A stretch of 64,000 bases of DNA, from assembly GCA_964400355.1 (NCBI GenBank), contig CAYNTO010000011.1:1-64000 (forward strand). The letters run 5' to 3'. The stretch comes from JACKAL01 sp964400355. GTDB taxonomy: Bacteria > Bdellovibrionota > Bdellovibrionia > Bdellovibrionales > JAGQZY01. A program made the position numbers and the translations under genes. How positions within the stretch are numbered: position 1 is the first letter of the stretch; every line of letters begins with the position of its first letter. This document shows, in pieces, positions 53,894 through 63,434 of the stretch. The notes below the pieces were generated by a model. That model had not been told where the DNA came from, ran no database searches, and saw only the letters and a program-made list of their open reading frames with translations.

Positions 53894-53894
53894 T

Positions 53895-54368
53895 CTATTG
53901 TTTGCACTGCTTATCGGGAATGCGATAAGTACCTTTTGAGGCCGTAAGAATTTCTGCGGATTCGAACTTTCCCGTGCGCACTAACGCAGTTTCATTGAGC
54001 CATTTTTTGGAACAGTGAAAAATAATGTCCGCAATCCCATCGTGTCCCGTCTTCTGAATCAAAGATCCGCCAGCAATTTGCAAAAGCACATCCTGATTTT
54101 TTATTTCTTTGAGGACTTCAAGGCCGTAATCGCAGAAAAACTGAAGACGAAGTCGGCAGTAGCCTTCTCTATTGTTCTTCTCTTTATAAAAGAAGCCGAA
54201 AGAATTATTCCCGGGCATTAAATCCTTTTCTTCAGAAGTTTGTGAAAGAAAAACATTTGCGCCCAGTGGAACGATACCTTTACGGGTGGTGCGCTGCTTG
54301 AGCATGATTTCTTCTGCGGAGGTCGTGGGTGCATGGAGTAGAAGAGTGAGTATAAATATTATCGGCAT
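53895..54368 (-). CDS. Small secreted protein of unknown function
   Basis: This 157-residue protein has a signal peptide (1-18, cut after TSA) and four cysteines (YCRLRLQFFCDYG, FHCSKKW, KQCKQ). It is convergent with, and one base from, the lipoprotein gene on the other strand. No motif recognised. The ribosome-binding site is weak. Confidence 0.6.
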   Translation of the reverse strand: MPIIFILTLLLHAPTTSAEEIMLKQRTTRKGIVPLGANVFLSQTSEEKDLMPGNNSFGFFYKEKNNREGYCRLRLQFFCDYGLEVLKEIKNQDVLLQIAGGSLIQKTGHDGIADIIFHCSKKWLNETALVRTGKFESAEILTASKGTYRIPDKQCKQ

Positions 54369-54445
54369 AAAACATTTTAGCGACTGCGGTGCAACCTTGC
54401 AAACGAACTTTTGGCTATATGATCCATAGTTGGAATTGCGACGCT

Positions 54446-54958
54446 TTACTTAGAGCCAATGACAACAGCCGGGGTCACCAGCCATTGGAGTTTAGCGCGC
54501 TTTTCCAGGAGTGGTTCGGTCAATAGGAAAGACGACACGCCGCCCTTTTTCATTTCGAATTCGGCATAGTGTTTTACCGAAATTCCGGTGATGTAGCAAA
54601 TGAGATGGGAAAGGTGTGGTTCATGCCCACAAATCACCGCGCGTTTCCATTTCATGCTGTCGAGCTTTTTACAAATCGCTTCGGGGGGATGGGTCGGGTC
54701 GAGTTCGGGGAGCACAATGTGTTTTTTAAAATCCAGATCCTCACACAGGATCTCCACAGTTTGTTGGGAGCGGGTAAGAGGGCTTTCACACAAAAAATCA
54801 ATTTCCGAAATTTGACACGCCAGCCATTTCGAAATTTTTCGGAATTTTTTAATTCCTTTTTCTGCAAGCGGGCGTTTGGAGTCGGGCAGGCCGGTTTTTT
54901 GAAAATCTTCGCGGTCTTCTGCAACTGCGTGGCGAACAATGATGAGCTCTCGTTTCAT
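54446..54958 (-). CDS. sixA: SixA-type histidine phosphatase
   Basis: This 170-residue protein has the histidine-phosphatase signature VRHAV (R9, H10, catalytic His), SPLTRSQQT and CGHEPHLS (second His). Length and sequence match SixA, which removes phosphate from phosphohistidine in histidine-containing proteins; other substrates are possible. Single gene on the minus strand, start ATG with no clear ribosome-binding site. Confidence 0.85.
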   Translation of the reverse strand: MKRELIIVRHAVAEDREDFQKTGLPDSKRPLAEKGIKKFRKISKWLACQISEIDFLCESPLTRSQQTVEILCEDLDFKKHIVLPELDPTHPPEAICKKLDSMKWKRAVICGHEPHLSHLICYITGISVKHYAEFEMKKGGVSSFLLTEPLLEKRAKLQWLVTPAVVIGSK

Positions 54959-55114
54959 AGTGCTATTCTAGGGGTAAAACATATGGTCGTACATCCTTTT
55001 TATGCGTTGCCGGGTTTAAAATGACCGCATCCAAACACTCTCAAGTTTTGCCAAAGAGGATGACCGAACTTTTCAACAGATGATTGAAGTGAACGAAGGT
55101 ATGCATTAGACTTG

Positions 55115-55651
55115 ATGGATATGTCATTTCAAATGAGTGAAGCCCAGCCCAAGGATATTCCGCACATTGTTCAACTGGTGGAGTCTGTTTATCGGGGAGA
55201 ATCCTCACAGGAGGGCTGGACAACCGAGGCCGATCTGCTCAGTGGACAACGCACCGATCCCGTAATGATCGGTGACATGATCGACGATCCCAACAGCGCT
55301 CTGTTGGTATATCGCTCAAGCGAAGAAATTCAGGCCTGTGTGTATCTCGAGCGCAAAGAGGGCCACGTTCTCCTGGGTATGCTTTCTGTGAAAGCGAAAC
55401 TCCAAGGTCAGCAGCTGGGACAAAAGATTATTTCCTACTGTGAGCAGTACATTGCCGACAACTGGGGTTTGTCGTTGATAAAAATTCATGTGCTTTGGCA
55501 GCGCAAAGAACTCATTGCCTGGTACGAGCGGCGCGGGTTCAAAAAAACTGGTAACACCAAGCCATTTCCTGCTGATCCCAAGTTTGGAATTCCCAAGGTG
55601 AGCGATCTCTATTTCATCGAAATGGAAGTATCATTTCCGGAACGGAAATGA
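55115..55651 (+). CDS. GNAT-family N-acetyltransferase
   Basis: This 178-residue protein has the acetyl-CoA-binding region LLGMLSVKAKLQGQQLGQKI (about 89-108; the usual Q/R-x-x-G-x-G/A loop is QGQQLGQ) and LIAWYERRGFKKTG near the end, the pattern of GNAT enzymes. Substrate unknown. A short ATG choice exists at 55115 or 55121. The stop lies within a palindrome (55631-55651). Confidence 0.87.
   Translation: MDMSFQMSEAQPKDIPHIVQLVESVYRGESSQEGWTTEADLLSGQRTDPVMIGDMIDDPNSALLVYRSSEEIQACVYLERKEGHVLLGMLSVKAKLQGQQLGQKIISYCEQYIADNWGLSLIKIHVLWQRKELIAWYERRGFKKTGNTKPFPADPKFGIPKVSDLYFIEMEVSFPERK
55631..55651. repeat. Palindrome covering the GNAT stop codon
   Basis: Arms tcatttccg (55631-55639) and cggaaatga (55643-55651) have a 3-base loop; the right arm contains the TGA stop. 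Confidence 0.7.
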
Positions 55652-55660
55652 TTGAAAATC

Positions 55661-55685
55661 CATCCACTACCGCCGGTAGTGGATG
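55661..55685. repeat. 12-base palindrome between convergent genes
   Basis: Arms catccactaccg (55661-55672) and its complement (55674-55685) have a one-base centre. It lies 9 bases before the OsmC-gene stop and 10 after the GNAT stop. A bidirectional terminator or binding site is possible; no T-run is seen. Confidence 0.75.
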
Positions 55686-55694
55686 AATCGATAC

Positions 55695-56123
55695 TTAAAC
55701 CAGTTTCGCATCCAAAGTGATTTCGCACTTGAGCAGTTTCGAAACTGGGCAGCCTTTTTTAGACTTGTCCGCCAACGACTTCAATGTTTCGGCATCAATT
55801 CCAGGAACTTTCGCTTTTAATACTAAATGGGAAGCGGTGATTTCAAAACCATCGCCTATTTTTTCCAGAGTGATTTCGGCTGTGGTGTCCATTTGCTCGG
55901 CGGTGAAATTGGCTTCGCCTAAGATTTTTGAAAGTGCCATTGTGAAGCAGCCAGCGTGGGCCGCGCCAATCAGTTCTTCAGGATTTGTTCCCTTGTCTCC
56001 AGTGAAGCGAGTATTAAAACCGTAGGGTTGCTCCGCTAGCGCTCCGCTTTCGGTAGTAATAGTGCCTTTTCCGTCTTTGATTCCGCCACGCCAAACAACA
56101 GAGGCCTTCTTCACGATTTTCAT
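55695..56123 (-). CDS. osmC: OsmC/Ohr-type peroxiredoxin
   Basis: This 142-residue protein has GTNPEELIGAAHAGCFTMALS (Cys59) and KKGCPVSKLL (Cys125), the two cysteines of OsmC/Ohr peroxidases, which reduce organic hydroperoxides using thiols. Closest to the OsmC subgroup. ATG follows aaggagaatgt. It is convergent with the GNAT gene. Confidence 0.92.
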   Translation of the reverse strand: MKIVKKASVVWRGGIKDGKGTITTESGALAEQPYGFNTRFTGDKGTNPEELIGAAHAGCFTMALSKILGEANFTAEQMDTTAEITLEKIGDGFEITASHLVLKAKVPGIDAETLKSLADKSKKGCPVSKLLKCEITLDAKLV

Positions 56124-56302
56124 ACATTCTCCTTAGTGAAAGTGGTTGCTGTACTTTTGCGTCACATTACCATGAAAAGCAGCGTTCAGGGACGAGATTG
56201 ACGTTAGGAGGCGCGGCGCAATGTTGCGAAAACGCCACGAGTGTCCGCGCTGTGCACTTGACCCCGCGTGGTGACTCAGTAAAGTGAAGTGGAGGTGACT
56301 TC

Positions 56303-56977
56303 GTGGCGCCATTTTTATTTTTTTTGTACTTGCTGATTTTTTTATTCGAGAAAGGCCATGCAATGGACATTCATGTGCACCATGAAAAGCCCTTTTACGC
56401 GTATGAATTTACAACGCCAAAAAACTGGAAGAGTCAAAAGTGGAGTGAATCCAGCCAACGCTTTCTTCCCCCAACAAATATCGACATTCATTTCGAGGTG
56501 CCGCCAAGTCTGGACACCATAGCATTGGAGCGTGTGCCCGCAGAGGATGTTGAGTGGCGTGTGAAAGAAGAGGGAGAGAATGCTCACGGAGTCACTTACA
56601 AGGCGGTGTACCTTAAGGGCTGGGCCGCTTCGGGGTATTTGCTGTCGCGGGAGCGCTTGAAGATTTATCTAATAGACGCGGTGGGCGAGCACCGTGAGTT
56701 CGGATTGTCAGGGTCGCAGTTGCTCGAACAGGCGCGAGACAGCTTCTCATTTATAAATCCCGACCATCTGCTCGAAAAGGATGTTCGCCGCTTGCTGTTG
56801 GCTTCGGACTACAGAAAACTGCTGACCGATACCGACGCGCAGTTAAAGGCCACCACGGCATTTCAGATTGTCACGCAGGGTGATAAATATGTGGTGAGCT
56901 TTAAGGGACTGCGGGGCGGTCCGATTTTTCATATATTTAAGAAAGATCTTAGGATTGTTCACTTCAATAAAAAATAA
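56303..56977 (+). CDS. Secreted protein of unknown function
   Basis: This 224-residue protein has a signal peptide (1-20) starting at GTG after ggaggtgacttc. It is mixed alpha/beta with a basic C-terminus (FHIFKKDLRIVHFNKK) and no cysteines after the signal peptide. Not recognised. Single gene. Confidence 0.65.
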   Translation: MAPFLFFLYLLIFLFEKGHAMDIHVHHEKPFYAYEFTTPKNWKSQKWSESSQRFLPPTNIDIHFEVPPSLDTIALERVPAEDVEWRVKEEGENAHGVTYKAVYLKGWAASGYLLSRERLKIYLIDAVGEHREFGLSGSQLLEQARDSFSFINPDHLLEKDVRRLLLASDYRKLLTDTDAQLKATTAFQIVTQGDKYVVSFKGLRGGPIFHIFKKDLRIVHFNKK

Positions 56978-56999
56978 ATATCTTTTACTTTCAGATGCC

Positions 57000-57332
57000 T
57001 TAGCTTCTAAAAATAAAAAACACCGCACCCACCAAACAAAAACTCGCCCACAGGTAATCGAGCTTTAACGGAGTTTTCATATAGAGTACCGCGAAGCCCG
57101 CGAACACGATCATAGTGATCACTTCCTGCATAATTTTGAGTTGCGGAAGAGTGAAATGGTCGGAGCCCCAGCGGTTTGCGGGCACCTGGAGCACATACTC
57201 AAAAAAAGCGATGCCCCACGAAACCAAAATGACAATGTAGATGGGAGAGGTTTTAAAGCCTTTGAGATGGCCGTACCACGCGAAGGTCATAAACACATTA
57301 GAGAGAAACAAGAGAGCAATGGGTAAATACAT
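57000..57332 (-). CDS. DUF486-type four-helix membrane protein
   Basis: This 110-residue protein has four helices; MYLPIALLFLSNVFMTFAWYG and LQVPANRWG...FTLPQLKIMQEVITM match the DUF486 family, distantly related to small drug/metabolite transporters. Substrate unknown. Confidence 0.85.
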   Translation of the reverse strand: MYLPIALLFLSNVFMTFAWYGHLKGFKTSPIYIVILVSWGIAFFEYVLQVPANRWGSDHFTLPQLKIMQEVITMIVFAGFAVLYMKTPLKLDYLWASFCLVGAVFFIFRS

Positions 57333-57605
57333 TTTCCCATTGTGTCTGATGGGTGTGGGAGGTCCAGGTTTGGCGCGCTGTGGCTGCTCGGAAAGCGGCG
57401 CCTGCGGGGTTTTTCAGCAATTTACCCGACCTTTGGCAAATGTCTCACTTTGAGACAATAAAAAACGGGCAATTGAACTCAATTAACGACTAAAATAACA
57501 ACAAGGTGTTAAGGATTGATACATCTTTTCACAACAGCATCTTGTTAATAGCGTCTGAGTTGGTATGTGGTTCGCAGGTGTATATGTTATCTAAGGGGGA
57601 GAACC

Positions 57606-58208
57606 ATGAAAAACGAACGTAAGGTCATTCCATTTACCAAACCATTTAAAAAGAATCTTGTGCGCACATCCATCAATGACGTGAGAGCTGCGGCCACGGG
57701 CACAATAGCTTTTATTCTGCTGATGATGGTGGGATTCAACTTTCAAATGTTTCAGGGTTCCAATGTCACAGAAGCGAATGCGACACAGTCGCAACGTGGA
57801 CTTGCCAGTGTGCCCAAGGTACTCGCTCCACAGTGGAAAAAAAGCCTTTCTGAATTGGGTCAAAAAGAGATGGTGCAAAAGGCCAGTCGTCCATCGGCCA
57901 TCGATTCACTCACTTACGGCTATCTTAAAGGAAATTATTCGTTCACGGTTGAAAAAGGCGCTGTAAAAAGTATCCATTTTTCGAACGCCAGTGAAGCGCA
58001 GCCACAAGTTGTGGGTGATCGCCAAAAATTTATCAACGATCATGCCTCGGCCATCGCTCCCGATCTGCAGAGCATCAGTAGTGCTCAGCGCGAAGTTTCA
58101 GAAAAAGGTGTGCGCGAGATCTACAATCTTAAAACATCCACAGCTACAAAGACAGTGGTGTTCGAGCTCGACAAAAATAATGGATTGATCGGTATAGCCG
58201 TACAGTAA
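57606..58208 (+). CDS. Membrane-anchored protein of unknown function
   Basis: This 200-residue protein has a short cytoplasmic start, one membrane helix (about 32-50) and a periplasmic part with a beta-rich region (NYSFTVEKGAVKSIHFSN). Ribosome-binding site taagggggagaacc; ATG at 57606. The family is not recognised. A terminator (58265-58298) follows. Confidence 0.65.
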   Translation: MKNERKVIPFTKPFKKNLVRTSINDVRAAATGTIAFILLMMVGFNFQMFQGSNVTEANATQSQRGLASVPKVLAPQWKKSLSELGQKEMVQKASRPSAIDSLTYGYLKGNYSFTVEKGAVKSIHFSNASEAQPQVVGDRQKFINDHASAIAPDLQSISSAQREVSEKGVREIYNLKTSTATKTVVFELDKNNGLIGIAVQ

Positions 58209-58264
58209 GTCCTAAGTCCTGTCGACGACTTCGGCAAAAGAATTCCAATTACCGCTTATTAAAT

Positions 58265-58298
58265 TGGGAAAAAGTGTACAACTTTTTCCCATTTTTTA
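58265..58298 (+). terminator. Rho-independent terminator
   Basis: An 11-base stem, tgggaaaaagt (58265-58275) and its complement (58281-58291), is followed by TTTTTTATT. Confidence 0.85.
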
Positions 58299-58411
58299 TT
58301 GTGCGGCCATAAATTCCTGTATGTGTAAAAAAATACAAATCGATCATTAAAATCGCGGGTCTAAGCCACGTATCCACCGATAGGTTTTCTATACCTAGAG
58401 GAGTGTCGTCG

Positions 58412-59179
58412 ATGAAACCTGGATTTAAAATACTCTTAATCGCCCTAATCAGTGCCCTTATCACCGCGTGCTCTCAACAAGGTAGTGACTACGTGAGCCT
58501 CGATGATCGTTTGGTACCAGTGGAAACCGGTGATCCCCAGGCGAGTCAAGATGTAGAAGAAGAACAGGTGGGTGGTGATGTGAGTAAGCCCCCAACCACG
58601 CCCGTGCCCGCCACGCCAACGCCTGCACCTGTGGTCACATTGCGTGAAAAAATTCTGATGAATTCCGATGTTTCCGAGAAAGCTCTCGACAATGCGTTTA
58701 AGTATTTCGACGCGCATCAATCTGTGATTCGCAATAAAAACTTTATGACCATTTTTGATATCGGCCAGCACTCCGGTAAGCGTCGTTTTTATATGATCGA
58801 TCTTAAAACGGGCGTTGTGAAAGCCATGCACACCGCCCACGGCAATGGCTCTGACCCAGACCACGACGGTATTGCCACTCTTTTTTCTAACGTTTCCGGA
58901 TCTAAAAAGTCCTCACTGGGATTTATGCTCACCGCCGAAGAGTACGTTGGCAAGCACGGTGGGTCTATGCGTCTCGATGGCCAAGAAGATCGCAACAGCA
59001 AAGTGCGATCGCGCGCCATCGTGGTCCACAGCGCAAGCTACGTCGATCCCTCACTTAGCAAAATGGGTCGCAGTGAAGGCTGCCCTGCAGTTGCACTGGC
59101 CAACATCAAAGACGTGGTTGCCAAACTCAAAAACGGCTCCCTCTTCTACATCTACCACAAAGACTACGACGGCAAATAA
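58412..59179 (+). CDS. Lipoprotein with an L,D-transpeptidase (YkuD-like) domain
   Basis: This 255-residue protein has lipobox LITAC (Cys about 20), a Pro/Thr linker (PTTPVPATPTPAPV) and a murein L,D-transpeptidase domain with VHSASYVDP (catalytic-His region) and GRSEGCPAV (catalytic Cys about 223). It makes or edits 3-3 crosslinks in peptidoglycan. ATG at 58412 follows agaggagtgtcgtcg. A terminator overlaps the stop. Confidence 0.88.
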   Translation: MKPGFKILLIALISALITACSQQGSDYVSLDDRLVPVETGDPQASQDVEEEQVGGDVSKPPTTPVPATPTPAPVVTLREKILMNSDVSEKALDNAFKYFDAHQSVIRNKNFMTIFDIGQHSGKRRFYMIDLKTGVVKAMHTAHGNGSDPDHDGIATLFSNVSGSKKSSLGFMLTAEEYVGKHGGSMRLDGQEDRNSKVRSRAIVVHSASYVDPSLSKMGRSEGCPAVALANIKDVVAKLKNGSLFYIYHKDYDGK

Positions 59180-59205
59180 AGGTGCCAGGCACCTTTTAGT
59201 CTAGC
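59179..59205 (+). terminator. 27-base terminator element starting at the stop codon
   Basis: aaggtgccaggcaccttttagtctagc begins with the last base of the L,D-transpeptidase TAA. It has a ggtgcc/ggcacc stem followed by TTTT. The same 27 bases lie inverted at 60449-60475, at the end of putA. Confidence 0.85.
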
Positions 59206-59417
59206 ACAGCGTCGAAGCCCTGACGGCATTCAATAGGTTTATCTATAGCTTTCGAATTCGAAAATGGGTCATGGGCGCGCGAAGATCACACGCACGCTCG
59301 GCCCACTCGTAAAATTTACAAACCGTCACAGTAATTCTCATTTTCCCAGCATTCTCGGGTATTGAATCACTCACAACCAAAACCATTGCGGCGAATGACC
59401 GCGTTTAAGGAGTTCCT

Positions 59418-60383
59418 GTGAAGTCTTTATTAATAGCTTTAATGTGCTCGTTCGTAGCTACGCCATCTTTTGCGCAAATTGACGACCATACAAAACTCGA
59501 TCAACTTACTGCCGGTACGGAGCCGTTCTTTGATCAGTCGACGATCGGTACAATCTACTTCGTCGACGATGAACTTACAAAAACAGCCAACTCTCTTGAT
59601 TTCTCGAAAGTTCGCAAACTCGTCGCCGACCTCAATAACATCGAATCGGTGTGGTCTATCGATAAAGCGGAAGTGTGCGATTCTTTGTCACTCTCTACAG
59701 CGGCTCAAGGCGCTTGCCTCACGCGCAATTTGGAGTTGGGCTTGGCACATTTCTTTTCCGCCTTTCAAAAAACAAAACGCGTACTGCGCGCAAAAGGCGA
59801 TGAAGGCATTCAGGCAGCGATCAACCTGTCTGACGCGGTAAAAGCGCTGACCAAGTATGAGTCGTTGATGTGCGATCTCGAGAATGCCGCGTGGTGGGGT
59901 GGTTCGGGCCAAGGCATTGTGACTTATGGATGCTTGATGGCCGTTACCGAGAAAGGCAATCAAATGCTCACCAATCTTCGCGCCATGGCGACAGATGCCA
60001 CTCACCAAGACGTAGCGAACGCTCAAAGCATTGGTAAGAGCACGATTCTCGACACGGCTACGCTTCAGAGCGGACTCAAGAATGCGCAAGAATACACAAA
60101 GTGGATGGAAGAATACGTAGCAGAGCAGATTCCCAAGTTCTTCGGAGAAATTTCTGAAGAGGCGCAGAAATCTACTCGTGAAATGCTCGACGCCTCCACA
60201 GTACTTTTCGCACAAGCCTCCAATTCCTACTGCAAAGCCTACGTGAGCATCGTAGTACCAACGTTCAAAGATCAAGCCAAATACGGCGACCGCATCAACA
60301 CCGTCTGCCTCCGCGATATCAACAACCAACGCGGACAAGACCTCAACAAAATTGGATCCACCCTCACCACCACCGAAGAGTAA
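59418..60383 (+). CDS. Secreted helical protein of unknown function
   Basis: This 321-residue protein has a signal peptide (1-19, ending SFAQ), GTG start after aaggagttcct, and an all-helical body with six cysteines (EVCDSLS, GACLTRN, MCDLENA, YGCLMA, YCKAYV, VCLRD). It is predicted to be periplasmic or exported. No family recognised. Confidence 0.7.
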   Translation: MKSLLIALMCSFVATPSFAQIDDHTKLDQLTAGTEPFFDQSTIGTIYFVDDELTKTANSLDFSKVRKLVADLNNIESVWSIDKAEVCDSLSLSTAAQGACLTRNLELGLAHFFSAFQKTKRVLRAKGDEGIQAAINLSDAVKALTKYESLMCDLENAAWWGGSGQGIVTYGCLMAVTEKGNQMLTNLRAMATDATHQDVANAQSIGKSTILDTATLQSGLKNAQEYTKWMEEYVAEQIPKFFGEISEEAQKSTREMLDASTVLFAQASNSYCKAYVSIVVPTFKDQAKYGDRINTVCLRDINNQRGQDLNKIGSTLTTTEE

Positions 60384-60448
60384 GAAGCTCTACAAGAAAT
60401 ACATTTCAAAATAAACAAAGCACCACACCCGCGTCCAGTCGACGCGGG

Positions 60449-60475
60449 GCTAGACTAAAAGGTGCCTGGCACCTT
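60449..60475 (-). terminator. 27-base terminator element at the putA stop
   Basis: On the minus strand the 27 bases, identical to 59179-59205, begin inside the TAA at 60476-60474. The stem ggtgcc/ggcacc is followed by TTTT. Confidence 0.85.
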
Positions 60476-63434
60476 AGATGCTGGCGGGTGGTTCCTCGGG
60501 GGCAAAGCCTCGGCGCATGGTGTTTTCGGTGGTCACTTTGGGATCCATGAACTGGATAAGGTAGTCGGGACCACCGGTTTTGCTGCCGCCGCCGGAGAGT
60601 TTAAAACCCCCAAACGGATGGCGATACACCAGTGCCCCGGTCGAACCGCGGTTGATGTAGAGATTGCCCACATTGAATTGTTTTTTCACCGTTTCGATGT
60701 TTGCTGGACTGCGCGAGTAAAAGGCGCCAGTGAGAGCAAAATCAGTGTCGTTGGCAAAGTCCAATGCTTGCTCCAAGTTCTTAGCTTTTATTACCGATAG
60801 CACCGGGCCAAAAATTTCTTCCTGCGCCAGGCGGGACTTCGGTTCCACATTTGTAAAGATCGTCGGTGGAACGAAAAAGCCTCGTGCGAACTTGGTCTCG
60901 CCCTGAAAGGCTAGGGTGGCGCCTTCGCCTTTTCCAATTTCGATGTATTGAAGTATGCGCGTGTACGCCTCTTTGTCGATCACCGGCCCCATAAACGTGT
61001 GAGGATCTTCGGAAACTCCGATGGCGATAGAGCGCGCTGATTCTATCAAGCGATCCACAAAACGGTCGTAGGAATCTGCCAAAACAATCACTCGACTACA
61101 TGCGGAACATTTTTGTCCCTGGAAACCAAATGCTGAGTAAAGAACGCCATAAACTGCTTCGTCCAGATCCGCGTCGTTGTCGATGATAATAGCGTTTTTA
61201 CCGCCGAGTTCGGTGATGGCGCGTTTGATGTGTTTTTGCCCCAACTGCGGAATGCTGGCCTTTTGCAAAATGCGCAAACCCACATCTTTAGAACCGGTAA
61301 AGCAGATCATGGCGGTAGCGGCGTGGTTCACCATGTATTCACCCACCACTTCGCCTTTGCCGAGAATCATGTGTAGGACGCCTTTAGGTAAACCCGCTTC
61401 GATAAAGGCCTTCATCAGATACGTTGCAGTTATTGTTGTCTGCTCGGCGGGTTTCATCACAACGGTGTTGCCGGTGACCAGCGAAGCTCCAACCATTCCG
61501 GTGAGAATCGCCAGCGGAAAATTCCACGGCGCTATCACCACGTTTACGCCGCGCCCTTGGTAGCTGTACAAGCTCACTTCTCCGGGAGCGTCGCCCACTT
61601 TGCGGGGAACCGCGAGCTTGCGCATTTCTTTAGCGTAAAAACGCAAAAAATCCACGGCTTCTGAAACATCGCCGTCGGCCTCTTTCCATGTTTTGCCAGC
61701 TTCGAGAACTTGGCAGGCGGCGATGTCGAATTTATCGCGGTCCAGTATGTCTGCAGCGCGCTCCAAATATTGAGCGCGATCATCCGCACTGACAGCGCAC
61801 CACGCGGGGAAATTTTTATGAGCGGCAGTCATCGCGGCCTCGGCCTGTTCAACGGTGCAATTGGTTATTTGGCCAATCACGTCCTCGGTGGACGGGTTTT
61901 GAACAGGAAGCCAATCGTTAGACGTTGCCCATGTGCCGTCCACGTAGGCCGACCATTTTTTGTCGAAGTTTGACGTTTTAAATTTTTGCAATGCCGCAGC
62001 CATTTTGTCGCGATCGGCTTTGCGAGAAAAATCCGCGGGAGAATGATTGGAAAAGTACATTTCCTTTTTCTCAAACGGTCGAGCACTGGCGACTTTAGTG
62101 CGCGGGTCCGCGAGAAGCGCGCTATCGGATGCATTGTCGGCAAATTTCGATTTTAAGAATGAATCATTTGAGGTGTTTTCAAGTAGGCGTCGCACCAAGT
62201 ACGACATCCCCGGAAGCATTTCACCGACCGGGCAATACTCGCGAAGACGATAACCTTTAGAGACGATGGAGCGTTTAAATGGCTCGGCCATTCCATAAAG
62301 CATTTGGATCTCGAAGGCGTTTTTCGGTAAACCTTTTTGTTCGGCGTAGGCCATCGCAAAAGCGATGGAGCGCACGTTGTGGGAGCCAATCGCCAGGTTT
62401 AAGTGTTGAGCATTATCCAATAAAAACTTAATGCACTCCTCGTAATTCACATCCGACTCAGGCTTGCGGGTGTATACGGGAATCTCCCATCCTTTTTGTT
62501 GAGCGCCAATCGTCTCGTAATCCCAATAGGCGCCTTTCACAAGGCGCACGGAAAACGGTGTCTTTCGTGATTTTGCAAATGCGACCAAGTCTTTAACGTC
62601 GGCAAACGAATCGCGTAGATAGGCCTGTATCACTATTCCGAAGTGGGGATAGGTGCGAAAGGGCTCTTCCATCAAGAGCTGCTTAAAGGTCTCGATGGTG
62701 AGATCTTTAATGGCATATTTCTCCATATCGATGTTGATAAAAGTGTTGGTCTCCACAGCTTTTTGCAAAATCGGGCGCATGCGCTCTTTCACCATGTCGA
62801 TGCTGTGTTGGAAAGACTCCGGGTGGATCTGAGAATAGATGGCTGTGAGTTTTACCGACACATTCACCCGTGGAATTTGCCCGTTGGCATCGGTGTCCAG
62901 TTGCGCATCGAAATCCCAATTGCGGGTTTCCTTGTTCATCCAGTCGATGAGTTCCATGTAGCGGGCCTGGTAATCGAGTGCTTCGGTTTCGCTCAAGCAT
63001 GCTTCGCCGAGAATATCCAAAGTGAATGTCATTTTTTGTTTGCGCGATTTTTTTAAGACGTCGATGGCATCTTTCGGCGATTCGCCAGTGATAAACATTT
63101 TGGCCATCTGTGTGACGTTTTTTTTGATCGCACCGGCCATGAGGCCTGGAGCGAGTGAGCCTAAACCCAAGCCAAAGTTAAATACCGATGGCAACTGTTC
63201 TCCGCCCTCGGCGAAATACTCTTTGAGATGCTTTGCCACTTCGCCGCTCGACTGCAGTGTTGGCAGAACATCCACAAAACGGAACATCTGCGTTTTGAAC
63301 GCTGGATTTTGCATACTCCAATCCATGATTTTTCCATACCACCAGTCTTTGTTAAATATCGACTGGTTGTCGCCGCTGGAAAGGGAATTGAAAATGTCTT
63401 TACCTTTGGCTTCGATTTGCGGTTGAAGATCCAT
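60474..63434 (-). CDS. putA: Proline dehydrogenase / glutamate-semialdehyde dehydrogenase (PutA)
   Basis: This 986-residue bifunctional enzyme oxidises proline to glutamate. The N-terminal PRODH barrel (about 100-440) includes RLVKGAYWDYE and REYCPVGEMLPGMSYLVRRL; the aldehyde dehydrogenase half (about 490-970) has ITELGGKNAII and FGFQGQKCSACSRV (catalytic Cys about 775). It lacks the N-terminal ribbon-helix-helix of E. coli PutA (1320) and so is not a DNA-binding regulator. ATG at 63434 follows tgggagaacac. Single gene. Confidence 0.96.
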   Translation of the reverse strand: MDLQPQIEAKGKDIFNSLSSGDNQSIFNKDWWYGKIMDWSMQNPAFKTQMFRFVDVLPTLQSSGEVAKHLKEYFAEGGEQLPSVFNFGLGLGSLAPGLMAGAIKKNVTQMAKMFITGESPKDAIDVLKKSRKQKMTFTLDILGEACLSETEALDYQARYMELIDWMNKETRNWDFDAQLDTDANGQIPRVNVSVKLTAIYSQIHPESFQHSIDMVKERMRPILQKAVETNTFINIDMEKYAIKDLTIETFKQLLMEEPFRTYPHFGIVIQAYLRDSFADVKDLVAFAKSRKTPFSVRLVKGAYWDYETIGAQQKGWEIPVYTRKPESDVNYEECIKFLLDNAQHLNLAIGSHNVRSIAFAMAYAEQKGLPKNAFEIQMLYGMAEPFKRSIVSKGYRLREYCPVGEMLPGMSYLVRRLLENTSNDSFLKSKFADNASDSALLADPRTKVASARPFEKKEMYFSNHSPADFSRKADRDKMAAALQKFKTSNFDKKWSAYVDGTWATSNDWLPVQNPSTEDVIGQITNCTVEQAEAAMTAAHKNFPAWCAVSADDRAQYLERAADILDRDKFDIAACQVLEAGKTWKEADGDVSEAVDFLRFYAKEMRKLAVPRKVGDAPGEVSLYSYQGRGVNVVIAPWNFPLAILTGMVGASLVTGNTVVMKPAEQTTITATYLMKAFIEAGLPKGVLHMILGKGEVVGEYMVNHAATAMICFTGSKDVGLRILQKASIPQLGQKHIKRAITELGGKNAIIIDNDADLDEAVYGVLYSAFGFQGQKCSACSRVIVLADSYDRFVDRLIESARSIAIGVSEDPHTFMGPVIDKEAYTRILQYIEIGKGEGATLAFQGETKFARGFFVPPTIFTNVEPKSRLAQEEIFGPVLSVIKAKNLEQALDFANDTDFALTGAFYSRSPANIETVKKQFNVGNLYINRGSTGALVYRHPFGGFKLSGGGSKTGGPDYLIQFMDPKVTTENTMRRGFAPEEPPASI

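Noticed and set aside
57333..57605. Possible SRP RNA or other structured RNA in this 272-base gap
   Set aside because: The region has GC-rich short hairpins but no 4.5S RNA core (ggaagcagcc-type) or other recognised signature.
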